A stretch of DNA of 64,000 nucleotides from JAAYYY01 sp964602995. GTDB taxonomy: Bacteria > Chloroflexota > Anaerolineae > Promineifilales > Promineifilaceae. Each line of letters begins with the position of its first letter. The first letter of the stretch is position 1. Location: contig CAZRTM010000005.1 in the NCBI GenBank assembly GCA_964602995.1, positions 9,243-73,242 on the forward strand. Reading direction: 5' to 3'. Both the position numbers and the translations under genes were made by a program. The notes below the pieces were generated by a model, which saw nothing but the letters and a program-made list of their open reading frames with translations, was not told the DNA's origin and searched no databases. Shown piece after piece: positions 45,455-54,990 of the stretch.

Positions 45455-47689
45455 ATGCCTGCGAATTTTGAGTGGCAGACAGAGGAAGAGCAAGAGGATA
45501 TATGGGAGTTGCCTACACCTGCCCGGCCAAAGCGGCGCAGACGGTGGGCGGTTCCTCTGGCGCTGGCCTCGTTGCTGGCGATTGTTCTGTACACGGGTAT
45601 TAGCAAGGCAAACCAACGCATCTCTGATGCCGAGGCGCAGGCCGCGGATGAGGTGCGGGCCAGCCAGAGCCTGGCGCGACAGGCCGCATTCAGCGCCGAC
45701 CGCGAGCTGTTTGTGACTGTTCTTTCCGGAAGCAATCCGGCCTGGACGGAGATGCAGAATTATCTGTTGCGGGAGAACTTACAGTTTGAGCAGGCAGGGC
45801 GCGCGCTAGGGTTGGAGCCACGGCCAGAACAGACCGAAGTGGAAGCAATCTCATTCACGCCTGAGATGACTGAGGCTGAAGTGGTCTCGTTGCATAGCTA
45901 CGCCACAAACGGCGGCCAGGAGCTGCAACTGGCGCAAAGCCGCATTTACCGGCGCGGGGGTGACCGCTGGCTGCTGTCGCCGCCGAAACGGGAATATTGG
46001 GGCGCGTGGGAGCGCTGGCAGGGACGCCATCTGGTGTTGCATTATCCAGCCCGCGATGTAGAACCAGCGCAGGAGCTGGCAGAGCGTTTAGATGCGGTCC
46101 TAATAAGGTTGTGCGCCGCAACGTTTGGCCTGAACTGTCCCGATGGTTTCGCCGTACGTGTGCGCCTGGAGAAAGAGCCGGATGCCTTGCTCATCGTCGA
46201 TGAACCATTGGGCGCGCCGCTGGTGGCCGGTGAGATTGACCTGCCGACCTTTTCGCTGGTGGGGGTACCGGTCGATGATGGTGCACAAGATGCCCTTTTC
46301 AGGGCCTACGCCCAACAGGTTATCCCGACCGTAATCTCGGAACTGGTGCGTTATAACTGTTGCGACCATATTGTTTATTTCCGGGCAGCGTTGGACTGGC
46401 AGCTTCAAGAACTCGGTGTGGCGCGGTGGCCTTTGCAATATTCGCAATATGAGCGGCTGTTGGACGGGTCGGGTGATGAATGGCGGATGCTGGAGCGGAC
46501 GTGGACTGCCGGCACGTTGCCTGCTGGCACGTTGCCTGGTCCAGAACGGCCAGAGCAGTGGTACGCTTATTCGCTGGTGGAATCGTTGGTGGCTGACGCC
46601 GGGCTGCGCGCTCCCTGGGAAGCGGCAAACCTGCAGCGGAACCTGAGCAAAGCGCCTGACTTATTTACCTGGGTGCAGATGAGTCGAGATTATGAGACGG
46701 TCGACGCGCTACTCAGGCGGTGGCGCGCACACCTATTTGAGCGTCTGAATCGCCAGGAATTGAGGGCTTCGCTGCCAGGACAGGATCTGCTGCTCAGCCG
46801 CTGTGCAGCAGATGGAAGCTCCCAGCATGTACGATATGATGCCCAGTCGGGCCGCTGGTTCCCAGCCGCTTCGCAAACCGGGCAGTGGGCGGAGCCACAG
46901 CATACGCTACCAGCCCCGGCGGCCATTGTAGCTCCGTCAGGCAATAGCGCTCTTTATCAGGATGGTGGCCGCATCCTGCGTGCGGTGGCGGGCACGGACC
47001 CGGTGGAAGTTGGTATTGGGATCCGGCCCTTCTGGCTGACGGCGGAGTGGTACGGGTACATCTCTGACAAACAGCTCTTCCTGGCCCATATTAGCGATGA
47101 CCAGCCACAGCATATACTCTCTTTGCAAGAGGTCTACGAGAAGATTTCTGGCGACCTGCTGCGACGACTGTTGGTGATCCGCATTCTGGCTGTGCCGGAC
47201 GCGAGTGGGAATCTGGCGCTGCTTGTGGATAGCCCCTATGAAGATACGAACTATGTGGTGCTGCTGCGCGCGCAAGGTTCTGCCGCTTTACCTGATAGCC
47301 TGCGCAATGCTGAGGTCTCTGTCCTGTTCCAAACGCGAGGCAAGGTGCAAGAGACGGACAGTATGCGCTTCTCGAACGATGGGCGCTGGCTGGCCGTGAC
47401 CACGGTAGGGCGGGCCGCCGGTGGCTTCTACCTGTACGATATGGCGAGCCAGCGGCTGGCGGTTAATGCAGCCTCATATAGTGTTACTGGTTCCCCATCA
47501 GCGGTTTCGACGCAAAGCTGGTCCGAGGATGGGCGGTGGCTGGCATGGCTCACGGGAGAGCATGTGGAGCTGGTCTCGCTCAACACGGAGCAGGCCTACC
47601 GTCACTTTTTACCACTGCCTGAGGAGCTGGTTGTGGAAGCGGCCCAGTGCCCGGCGTTGGCCTGGGTTGGAAGAAGTGATGGGTCATAA
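45455..47689 (+). CDS. triplicated envelope family, copy 1
   Basis: 744 residues, not recognised. Cytoplasmic tail with FEWQTEEE (residues 5-12), a basic Arg/Lys cluster, one TM helix (about 31-48), then a large external part. Shared with the next two genes are RELFVTVLSG (near 83-92), YRRGGDRWLLSPP followed by YWG (165-183), a hydrophobic SLVGVPVDD (267-275), and YNCC (300-303). The region around 195-245 (HYPARDVEPAQELAERLDAVLIRLC) looks like the front of a peptidase-MA fold, but no HExxH is present. The C-terminal third has SNDGRWLAV and SEDGRWLAW strands of a beta-propeller and ends HFLPLPEELVVEAAQCPALAWVG. It may be a sensor or scaffold; the N-terminal motif could bind a cytoplasmic partner. 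Confidence 0.75.
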   Translation: MPANFEWQTEEEQEDIWELPTPARPKRRRRWAVPLALASLLAIVLYTGISKANQRISDAEAQAADEVRASQSLARQAAFSADRELFVTVLSGSNPAWTEMQNYLLRENLQFEQAGRALGLEPRPEQTEVEAISFTPEMTEAEVVSLHSYATNGGQELQLAQSRIYRRGGDRWLLSPPKREYWGAWERWQGRHLVLHYPARDVEPAQELAERLDAVLIRLCAATFGLNCPDGFAVRVRLEKEPDALLIVDEPLGAPLVAGEIDLPTFSLVGVPVDDGAQDALFRAYAQQVIPTVISELVRYNCCDHIVYFRAALDWQLQELGVARWPLQYSQYERLLDGSGDEWRMLERTWTAGTLPAGTLPGPERPEQWYAYSLVESLVADAGLRAPWEAANLQRNLSKAPDLFTWVQMSRDYETVDALLRRWRAHLFERLNRQELRASLPGQDLLLSRCAADGSSQHVRYDAQSGRWFPAASQTGQWAEPQHTLPAPAAIVAPSGNSALYQDGGRILRAVAGTDPVEVGIGIRPFWLTAEWYGYISDKQLFLAHISDDQPQHILSLQEVYEKISGDLLRRLLVIRILAVPDASGNLALLVDSPYEDTNYVVLLRAQGSAALPDSLRNAEVSVLFQTRGKVQETDSMRFSNDGRWLAVTTVGRAAGGFYLYDMASQRLAVNAASYSVTGSPSAVSTQSWSEDGRWLAWLTGEHVELVSLNTEQAYRHFLPLPEELVVEAAQCPALAWVGRSDGS

Positions 47690-47742
47690 CGGGACCTGAA
47701 GCGCTTCCTTCACCTCACCTGCAAACTAGTATTGGAGAATCG

Positions 47743-50322
47743 ATGAGTTTCGAGTGGCAAACAGAGGAAGAACGCGCCTGGGAGGAGACGGTCGCGATGG
47801 AAACGGAACCGCGACGACCGTCCCGTGGCTCCTGGTTGTGGGTTGGGCTGCTGCTGGTTGTGGCAGGGGTGGGGCTCTATTTCGGCTGGCGCACGGTGCA
47901 AGAACGTGTGGAGGAAACGACGGAGCTGATCAAGAACGATGTGCGCTCCAGCCACCAACTGGCGCGACAGGCTGCCCGACAGCGCGATGAAGAGCTGTTT
48001 GTCACATTGCTCTCGGGCCGCGAGGTGGGCTGGACAGAAGCGCAAAAAGAGCGGTTGCAACGCGGGCTGCTCTATGGCAACACGGCGCATATCCTCTATA
48101 TGGAGCAGTTGGAGGCCAACCCGAACAGTGAAGTCACGCTCAATGCCGATCTGACAGAAGCGGTGCTGACGGCGGAAGAGCCTTTTATGGTGGACGCGGG
48201 TGACGGCCTGACGCAGACGGTGGTAATGACTCAGACCGCTGTTTACCGCAAGGGCAACCACCGCTGGCTGCTCTCGCCGCCCACGGCTGAGTTTTGGGGC
48301 GAGCAGCGGACGGTGAGTGGTCAGATGCTGATTGTTGCTTATCCGGAACGGGATGAGGCGCTTGTGGAGCGGCTGGCGAAGGACATCGACGCCATTTTGC
48401 AGGAAATGTGCCTGACCTTCGTCACCTGTCCGCCACGGCTCATGGTGCGGCTGCAGCTAGCTACCAATCCCGACGCTGTTCTGCTCGCGGCGGACGCCAG
48501 GAACTATTTGCGCGGCGGCAACGAGCTAACACTGCCCAGCCCGACGCTGATTGGGTTGCCGGTCGATGAAGCCGCCTATCAGGCGCTGCTGCGCGGTTAC
48601 GCCTCTTACATCGCTGCCCTCGTGCTTGTGGAGACGGCCGACTATGATTGCTGTGAGCAGGTCCGGTTTCAGCAGGCAATTGTCAATTTGCAGTTGGCGG
48701 AGTTGGGGTTGCGGCCAGAGCCGGTGGATACGGCTGATTTTATTAAGCTGGTAGATAGCCCGCCTGACCTGCAACGGCTTCGTTTCTGGTGGAATATGGA
48801 TGAGCCGGTGACAATCGATGAAACGCTGGAGAGGGATATTGCAACGGGAAATCAGTTTCTGGAAGTGGAGATGTATTCGTTCATCCGCTTTTTGCAAAAT
48901 TCCGGAGAGGCGGCTCCCGTTAGCCTGCGCGACATGCAATTCTCCCTCAGCCGCGAGACCAGCTTCTGGAATTGGATAGCGGCGGCTACCGGTTACAGCA
49001 GCGAAGAGATAGGCTGGGTGGAGACGGAGTGGCTGGAGTACGTGCGGCAGCGGACACGGGAGGCTCAGGCAGCAATACGCTTGCCGGATGAGCTTGCATT
49101 GCCCGGACAGGATATTGTGGCGCTTTGTTCGCGGGCCACGGGCTTAGATGTCCAGCACCTGGACCTGCAGAGTGGCGAGTGGCAAACGGTCATGGCCCTG
49201 GAGTTGCAATTTGGCATTCTGGTGCCTTTGCCCGGTGATGAGGGTTATATGGTGACCGCTGAACTGCCACAACAAGGAGAGAGCGGGCCGCTGTTCCGTT
49301 CCTGGCTTGTGCGAACTGGCCAGGAGCCGCTGCAGGTGGCCGGTAGTGGCGTTGACGATCTGGTGATTTTCCCCTGGGATTATGCGGATTTAGAAGGAGA
49401 GCGGTTCTTTGCCTGGCGCTTCAATCCGCTGGGGAACGAAGCGCTCATGAATGTGTTAATTGACCCCGATTCCTGCTCTGCTGATGGTTGTGAGTATGAG
49501 CCGGTGCCTGGTCTGCCCCTGTGGTCCCCGGACCGCGCGTCAATAATCTATAATAGTTCGGATGAATTAAAACTTTATCTGCAGCGACCAGGCGAGTCGA
49601 CTTATGTGGATCTGGGTACAGGGCAGCAGCCAACCTGGCTGGATGAGGAAACGTTTGCCTATATGCGCTGGAGGAGCAACCAGAATGCGCAGACGATCAT
49701 CGTGGGAACGCTGGATGATCCTGAAGCGCAGGTAATTCTCTCCCCCGAAATGCTCAGCGGCCTGGCGCCGGGGGGCACGGATGGCCGGGGTATGTCATTG
49801 CGTTGGATGGAAAAGGATCCTTATGATGACGACCGCATCCTGTTCATCGCCGCTCCTTTTGGACGAGGCGACAGCCACCTGTTTGAGCTGACGCGGCCAG
49901 ATGGCTCTGTTTCCTGGGCTGAGGCTGAAGGTGAGGTGGAGGTTGGCTGGCTGGATAGCATTGAAGCTCAGCCGCGCGATGGTTGGTTTTATCAGACGCT
50001 GAAAGTGACGCAGCAACGCTGGTTGGTGTTGCCGGTCACTCCGGCAATTGGCGCCGCCGAGGGTTTTGTTGAGGATGGCTGGCTGCTCTATGACCTCCGC
50101 GAAGAGAAGCTGAGGTTGTTATCCTTCTCCGGCGGCGGCGATAGTTTCTGGGGTCCTCCGGCCGACCTCAGTGCCGACGGGCAATGGTTCCTGCATTCGA
50201 TACCGGGCGCTTTGGAGCTGGTGGCGCCAGATTATCTGGTTGGCGGCCAGAAACCGTTTCGTTATTTCATCCCGCACGACTTTGCACAATGTCCAATGGC
50301 GGTCTGGGTCAACAGACCGTAG
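47743..50322 (+). CDS. triplicated envelope family, copy 2
   Basis: 859 residues, the longest copy. Same layout as its neighbours: FEWQTEEE at residues 3-10, one TM helix at about 31-48, EELFVTLLSG (83-92), YRKGNHRWLLSPP (168-180) with FWG, LIGLPVD (269-275), and YDCC (301-304). A propeller-like part includes SCSADGCEYEPVPGLPLWSPDRASIIYNS and ends FRYFIPHDFAQCPMAVWV. The extra length lies in the propeller-like half. ATG 47743 follows TTGGAGAATCG. 53 bases separate it from copy 1 and 48 from copy 3, so all three are probably one transcript. No enzymatic motif is recognised. Confidence 0.75.
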   Translation: MSFEWQTEEERAWEETVAMETEPRRPSRGSWLWVGLLLVVAGVGLYFGWRTVQERVEETTELIKNDVRSSHQLARQAARQRDEELFVTLLSGREVGWTEAQKERLQRGLLYGNTAHILYMEQLEANPNSEVTLNADLTEAVLTAEEPFMVDAGDGLTQTVVMTQTAVYRKGNHRWLLSPPTAEFWGEQRTVSGQMLIVAYPERDEALVERLAKDIDAILQEMCLTFVTCPPRLMVRLQLATNPDAVLLAADARNYLRGGNELTLPSPTLIGLPVDEAAYQALLRGYASYIAALVLVETADYDCCEQVRFQQAIVNLQLAELGLRPEPVDTADFIKLVDSPPDLQRLRFWWNMDEPVTIDETLERDIATGNQFLEVEMYSFIRFLQNSGEAAPVSLRDMQFSLSRETSFWNWIAAATGYSSEEIGWVETEWLEYVRQRTREAQAAIRLPDELALPGQDIVALCSRATGLDVQHLDLQSGEWQTVMALELQFGILVPLPGDEGYMVTAELPQQGESGPLFRSWLVRTGQEPLQVAGSGVDDLVIFPWDYADLEGERFFAWRFNPLGNEALMNVLIDPDSCSADGCEYEPVPGLPLWSPDRASIIYNSSDELKLYLQRPGESTYVDLGTGQQPTWLDEETFAYMRWRSNQNAQTIIVGTLDDPEAQVILSPEMLSGLAPGGTDGRGMSLRWMEKDPYDDDRILFIAAPFGRGDSHLFELTRPDGSVSWAEAEGEVEVGWLDSIEAQPRDGWFYQTLKVTQQRWLVLPVTPAIGAAEGFVEDGWLLYDLREEKLRLLSFSGGGDSFWGPPADLSADGQWFLHSIPGALELVAPDYLVGGQKPFRYFIPHDFAQCPMAVWVNRP

Positions 50323-50370
50323 AGCCAGCGTGGTCGCGTCGATAGTGGCCGTGCTGAGGTTAAGGGAACG

Positions 50371-52827
50371 ATGGCCTTTGAATGGGAGACTGATGAGGGG
50401 GCGGGATTTGAAGAACCGCCCGACGCTCCTGAACCGACGCGTCCCCGGCGCTGGCCATATCTCCTGATTGTGCTCCTCGCCATAGCTCTGATCGCTCTTG
50501 GGGCGTGGCGGCATGTGCAGGAGCGAGCGGCCAGCGCCCTTCGTTCTTTAGAAGAAGATGTGCGCTCCAGCCAGCGGCTGCTCTGGCGGGCAACGGCGCA
50601 GCAAGATGAAGAGCTGCTGGCGCCTTTGCTTTCCGGTTCCGAGCCAGCGTGGGCCACAGCGCAGCGCGACCTGTTCTCTGCCGGTTTATTTTTGGAACAG
50701 GCTGCGCGCGCCCTGAGCCTGGAGCCACTAGACAGCGCACCGGCCATAACGGAGATCTCCTTCAATCCTGAGTTGTCGGAGGCCACCGTCACTGTACAAC
50801 ACGGCTACGTGTTCACCACTACGCATGGCCTGCGGCAATCGGTCCAATTGGTGCGGGCATCTGTCTTTCGCCAGGGGGATCAGCGCTGGTTGTTGTCACC
50901 GCCCCACTCTGATTATTGGGGTGAGTGGCGCTTTGCCGGGGGCAGCCACGTGCGGCTCACTTATCCCCAGCGCGACGAAGCGTTCGCCCTGGAGCTATTG
51001 CCCTATTTGCGCGAAAAGGTAGATGCGTTGTGCGCCGCTGAGGCATTGCAGTGCCCGGAGAAAGTTAGACTGACGGTGCGGCTGGAGGGCGCGCCCCAAA
51101 CGGTGCTCAACAGCGCCGGTTCAGATTGGCTGACAACAGGAAGTTATGAAGTTGTCTTGCCCACTCCGTCGCTTATTGGCCTCCCCGCACCTGAGGATGA
51201 AGATGGGCGCGAGGCACTCCTTGTGGCCTACGCAGCACGTTCCATTGCTGCTCTGAATGCGGCGCTGGTCGATTATCGCTGTTGTGGGCAACGAGATTAC
51301 TTTGAGAGCCTGCAGTACGCGCGCCTGGGGCAGCTTGGATTGTATAGTTGGCCTCCTGGTGGCGGCGATTTCAGCTCCTTTGTTGAGCAACCACTTTCAC
51401 GGCAGCGGTTGAGCGAGCTATGGTGGTCGCCCGAACGGCATGAACCTACTGTGCAGGAGCGCAAACAACTGTTGGCGTTCGTCGACTTCCTGTTGCAAAG
51501 TCCGGAAACGACTATTGCTGCTTTACAGAAGGGGCTTGTACAGGGATATGGCTTCCGTACCTGGGTTCACCGCCTGACGCCACATGACCCCGCTCTGGGA
51601 CAAAACGAATTTGAGGAAGCGTGGCATGCCTTTGTGCTGGAACGGGCCAATGCTACTCAAGGAGATGTGGCTCGTCCTGACTGGCCAGAGCAGAAGTTGG
51701 CGGTGGTCTGTCGCTCGTTTCTGGCCAGGTACGGGCTTTATACTGTGGAGCTGCCTGATGGTCGGATGACACCGCTGGCGCGGCTCTCCAGCCGCATACC
51801 CTGGGGCCTGCCCTTGCCGGGTGATAAGGGGATGGCTGTCTTCGATAGGTCGGGAGGCGAGACACGCGAGCCGGTGGAGTTATGGCAGGCGGGCGAGATG
51901 ATTCAGCTTGAGCCGGAGCTTCTGGCGGCTGGCACAGCGGCGGCCGACCCGCAAGGCCGTTACCTGAGTGCCTGGCGGGTAGGCGATGGAGCGTCTGAGA
52001 ATGAGGCCGTGCTGCTTGACACGGCAGCGTGTAGCGCAGACGCAGGGTGCCCACTGCTGCCGTTGCCCGGTTTACCCGTGTGGTCGCCTGACGGTGAGCA
52101 TTTCCTACTGCTTGATGCGCTGCAGGGGTTGGTGGTTGGCACGCGAGAATCGTGGGCGCTGGGGGTTGTGGACGGCGAGGCAATCCGCTCTCCATTCTGG
52201 ATTGACGACAGCCGCTACGGCTATGTTGCCGTCGATGGGCGCACGCTGCGCCTGCGTGAAATGGGAACGCCGGCAGTGCGAACGCTTAACATTATCGATA
52301 TGCAGCCGGTACTCAGAGGCTCGGAAGAAGGGCGCAACTGGCAGTTTGCCGAAATTCTCCCCGTCGCCGGTGATAGGCTATTGGTGACGTTGACCCTGCC
52401 CCACAGCCAGCTACGGCACTTCTTCCTGGTCTCCGATGCCGGTGGGCCGCAGCAGGCGATGGAGCCGATACTGTATGCGCCGCTCCATTCGATTTTGAGT
52501 CCTGACGCTATGGTCTCGCCAGATGGGCGCTGGCTTTTTGCGCACCTGGTAGCAGGGGAAATTACGAACGCCCGCTTCATTCTTTACGACCTTCTGGAAA
52601 GGGAGATAGCGCTTGATATTGATGCGCCATACTTTGTTGGTTCCCACTTCAACGACTGGTCTGCGGATGGGCGTTGGATGGCGCGCCTGGGCCGGCGCTT
52701 TATTGAGGTTCTGGCGCCGGCTGAGGATGGCAGTGGCGAGCTGTTCCGTCATTTTATCAGCACGGATAATCTGCAGTGTTCGGCCGTGGCCTGGGTAGGG
52801 CCTTCAGAGGTTCGCGTTCATCCGTAA
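50371..52827 (+). CDS. triplicated envelope family, copy 3
   Basis: 818 residues. FEWETDEG at residues 3-10, TM helix about 30-46, EELLAPLLSG (80-89), FRQGDQRWLLSPP (166-178) with DYWGEW, LIGLPAPED, DYRCC (301-305). ACSADAGCPLLPLPGLPVWSPDG and SPDGRWLFAHL, SADGRWMARLG strands suggest a propeller, and the end is FRHFISTDNLQCSAVAWVG. Copies 2 and 3 resemble each other more (SCSADGC/ACSADAGC block) than copy 1, suggesting two rounds of duplication. It precedes the FAD oxidase gene by 72 bases. Function unknown. Confidence 0.75.
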   Translation: MAFEWETDEGAGFEEPPDAPEPTRPRRWPYLLIVLLAIALIALGAWRHVQERAASALRSLEEDVRSSQRLLWRATAQQDEELLAPLLSGSEPAWATAQRDLFSAGLFLEQAARALSLEPLDSAPAITEISFNPELSEATVTVQHGYVFTTTHGLRQSVQLVRASVFRQGDQRWLLSPPHSDYWGEWRFAGGSHVRLTYPQRDEAFALELLPYLREKVDALCAAEALQCPEKVRLTVRLEGAPQTVLNSAGSDWLTTGSYEVVLPTPSLIGLPAPEDEDGREALLVAYAARSIAALNAALVDYRCCGQRDYFESLQYARLGQLGLYSWPPGGGDFSSFVEQPLSRQRLSELWWSPERHEPTVQERKQLLAFVDFLLQSPETTIAALQKGLVQGYGFRTWVHRLTPHDPALGQNEFEEAWHAFVLERANATQGDVARPDWPEQKLAVVCRSFLARYGLYTVELPDGRMTPLARLSSRIPWGLPLPGDKGMAVFDRSGGETREPVELWQAGEMIQLEPELLAAGTAAADPQGRYLSAWRVGDGASENEAVLLDTAACSADAGCPLLPLPGLPVWSPDGEHFLLLDALQGLVVGTRESWALGVVDGEAIRSPFWIDDSRYGYVAVDGRTLRLREMGTPAVRTLNIIDMQPVLRGSEEGRNWQFAEILPVAGDRLLVTLTLPHSQLRHFFLVSDAGGPQQAMEPILYAPLHSILSPDAMVSPDGRWLFAHLVAGEITNARFILYDLLEREIALDIDAPYFVGSHFNDWSADGRWMARLGRRFIEVLAPAEDGSGELFRHFISTDNLQCSAVAWVGPSEVRVHP

Positions 52828-52899
52828 TCGCGTTACAATTGGCGGCGCCGTTGTGGTGGTTGCAACGTGCGCGATGCTGCTGTTGATTGAGGAGAATCC

Positions 52900-54060
52900 A
52901 TGGCTGAATTACCGTCCAAAACCAATATTGTCGTCGTGGGTGGCGGAGTCATGGGAGCCAGTACTGCCTATCATCTGGCCCTGAAAGGGGAAAAGAACGT
53001 TGTACTGCTGGAGCGCCAGCCGTTCTTCGGGCAGGGGGCCACGGGTAAGTGCGCCGGTGGCATTCGCTACCAGTTCAGCACCGAGATTAATGTGCGCCTT
53101 TCTCAGATTAGCCTGCCGATGTTGGCGCGTTTTGAGGAGGAGACAGGGCAATCGATTGACCTGCAGTGGATCGGCTATCTGTTCCTGCTGACGAATGAAG
53201 CGGATGTGCGCAAGTTCGAAGGCAATGTCAGGATGCAGAACCGGCTGGGCGTGCCCACGCAGTGGTTGAGCGGGGACGAGGTACGGCAGAGTGTGCCGCA
53301 GCTAAATGCGGACGACGTGCTGGCGGGGACGTTCCACGGTGGCGACGGCCTGGCCGACCCTAACGGCGTGGTCAGCGGCTATATCAGCGCGGCGCGGAAG
53401 TTGGGCGTGACGGCGCTGAGTGACGTTGAGGTTCAGGATGTTTGTGTGGAGGGCGGGCGCATCAGCGGCGTTTCTACCTCGGCCGGCGACATTGCCTGTG
53501 ATGTGGTGGTCAATGCCGCCGGGCCGTGGGCAGCGGTGGTCAGTAAGATGGCGGGCGTACCGTTGCCGGTGACGCCCATCCGGCGCCAGATGTTGACCAC
53601 AACACCCATTCCCGAGCTGCCGGATGATTTCCCCTTTGTCATTGATTTTGCACAGAGCCTTTACTTCCATCCAGAGGGAGAAGGGTTGCTGACCGGGATG
53701 TCTAACCCACATGAGAAGCCCGGTTTTGACGAGCGGGTGGATGAAGAGTGGGAGCTTGTACATATGGAAAAGGCCATTGAACGGTTGCCGCTGCTGGAGC
53801 AGGTGGGCTTGATGTCCCATTGGGCTGGCCTGTACGAAGTGACCCCCGACGCGCACCCTATCATCGGGCCAGTGAAGGACCTTGGGGGCTACTATGTCGT
53901 CGCTGGCTTCTCGGGGCATGGTTTTATGCACGGGCCGGTAGCCGGTTTGTTGATGGCCGAGATGATTCTCGATGGCGACACGTCTACGCTGGATATTTCC
54001 ATGCTGGATTACGACCGCTTTGAAGAAGGGCGGTTGATCGAGGAGTATAACGTCATCTGA
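52900..54060 (+). CDS. FAD-dependent oxidoreductase, D-amino acid / sarcosine oxidase family
   Basis: 386 residues. N-terminal dinucleotide fold NIVVVGGGVMGASTAYHLALKGEKNVVLLERQPFFGQGATGKCAGGIRYQFSTEIN, with the second-strand Glu that binds the FAD ribose. NAAGPWAAVVSKMAGVPLPVTPIRRQ is typical of the DAO family, and so is the C-terminal GLYEVTPDAHPIIGPVKDLGGYYVVAGFSGHGFMHGP. It oxidises an N-methyl or amino group with oxygen or an electron acceptor; dimethylglycine, sarcosine and proline are known family substrates and cannot be separated here. Start follows TTGAGGAGAATCC. Its TGA overlaps the ATG of the next gene. Confidence 0.92.
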   Translation: MAELPSKTNIVVVGGGVMGASTAYHLALKGEKNVVLLERQPFFGQGATGKCAGGIRYQFSTEINVRLSQISLPMLARFEEETGQSIDLQWIGYLFLLTNEADVRKFEGNVRMQNRLGVPTQWLSGDEVRQSVPQLNADDVLAGTFHGGDGLADPNGVVSGYISAARKLGVTALSDVEVQDVCVEGGRISGVSTSAGDIACDVVVNAAGPWAAVVSKMAGVPLPVTPIRRQMLTTTPIPELPDDFPFVIDFAQSLYFHPEGEGLLTGMSNPHEKPGFDERVDEEWELVHMEKAIERLPLLEQVGLMSHWAGLYEVTPDAHPIIGPVKDLGGYYVVAGFSGHGFMHGPVAGLLMAEMILDGDTSTLDISMLDYDRFEEGRLIEEYNVI

Positions 54061-54917
54061 TGGCGTCTGGAGACGAAGTCAAACAGCGCGTGCGGCACAA
54101 ACAGCGCGTGCGGCACAAACAGCGTGTGCGGCAGCAGTACGGCGATAGGGGAGAGGCCTATGCGATCAGTACTGTCCATGCCCAGGGATCCAGCCTGGAG
54201 CGTCTGGTGGAGCTGACGCGGCCGGAGCCGCAGTGGCGCGTGCTGGATGTGGCGACTGGAGCGGGGCACACGGCGCACACGTTTGCGCCCCACGTGGCCC
54301 ACGTCGTTGCCAGCGACCTGACTTCCGGCATGCTGGTCAAGGCCGGGGAGCTGGCGCAAAAGCGAGGGCTGAGCAACGTGTCATTGGCAGTTGCCGACGC
54401 CGAGGGGTTGCCCTTTAGCCAGGAGGCGTTCGACCTGGTGACCTGCCGCCTTGCGCCTCACCATTTCCCAGACATTGACCGTTTTATGACCGAAGCGCGC
54501 CGCGTCTTGCGCCCAGGTGGGTTGCTGGCGGTGGTGGACAACGTGGTGCCCGGCGGCAGATTGCGCGGCAAGAAGGGGCGATTGCAGAGGGAAGCAGGGC
54601 GCTATGTCAATGCCTTTGAAAAGCTGCGTGACCCCAGCCATAATCGTTGCCTGAGCATGGTGGAGTGGCGAGAAGCGTTTTACAACGCCGGATTCGTATT
54701 GCTGCATGAGGAAAGCGAGGCCAAGGAGCTGGATTTTGGCGACTATGTGGCGCGAATGAAGGTGGCGCCGGATGATGTGGTGCGGCTGAAGGCCATGCTG
54801 GTCCAGGCGCCTAAGGAAGTGTTAGACTTTTTGACGCCACTTTTTGCGGGCGATACAATCAAGTTTTGCCTGGCTGAAGCCCTGTTCATTGGAAGAGTTG
54901 AGAGTGGTAATCGCTGA
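54060..54917 (+). CDS. class I SAM-dependent methyltransferase with tandem N-terminal repeat
   Basis: 285 residues. After a repeated KQRVRH segment, the Ubie/methyltransferase-11 domain shows VLDVATGAGHTAHTFAPHVAHVVASDLTSGMLVKA, then ADAEGLPFSQEAFDLVTCRLAPHHFPDIDRFMTEARRVLRPGGLLAVVDNVVPG. It is homologous to enzymes that methylate quinone precursors or other small molecules; the substrate is unknown. It is translationally coupled to the oxidase upstream (ATG shares bases with TGA at 54060), which suggests a joint pathway such as methylated amine metabolism. Confidence 0.88.
   Translation: MASGDEVKQRVRHKQRVRHKQRVRQQYGDRGEAYAISTVHAQGSSLERLVELTRPEPQWRVLDVATGAGHTAHTFAPHVAHVVASDLTSGMLVKAGELAQKRGLSNVSLAVADAEGLPFSQEAFDLVTCRLAPHHFPDIDRFMTEARRVLRPGGLLAVVDNVVPGGRLRGKKGRLQREAGRYVNAFEKLRDPSHNRCLSMVEWREAFYNAGFVLLHEESEAKELDFGDYVARMKVAPDDVVRLKAMLVQAPKEVLDFLTPLFAGDTIKFCLAEALFIGRVESGNR
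54081..54134 (+). repeat. in-frame 18-bp tandem repeat, three copies
   Basis: Units at 54081-54098, 54099-54116 and 54117-54134; the first two are identical, the third differs at two positions. They encode KQRVRH, KQRVRH and KQRVRQ at the start of the methyltransferase, adding a basic patch. Confidence 0.95.
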
Positions 54918-54990
54918 GCGGCGTTGGTTGAGGCGTGAGAGCAGTTGCAGAAATGAATCCCGTGATGATTACTGGTAAGATAGATAGCTT

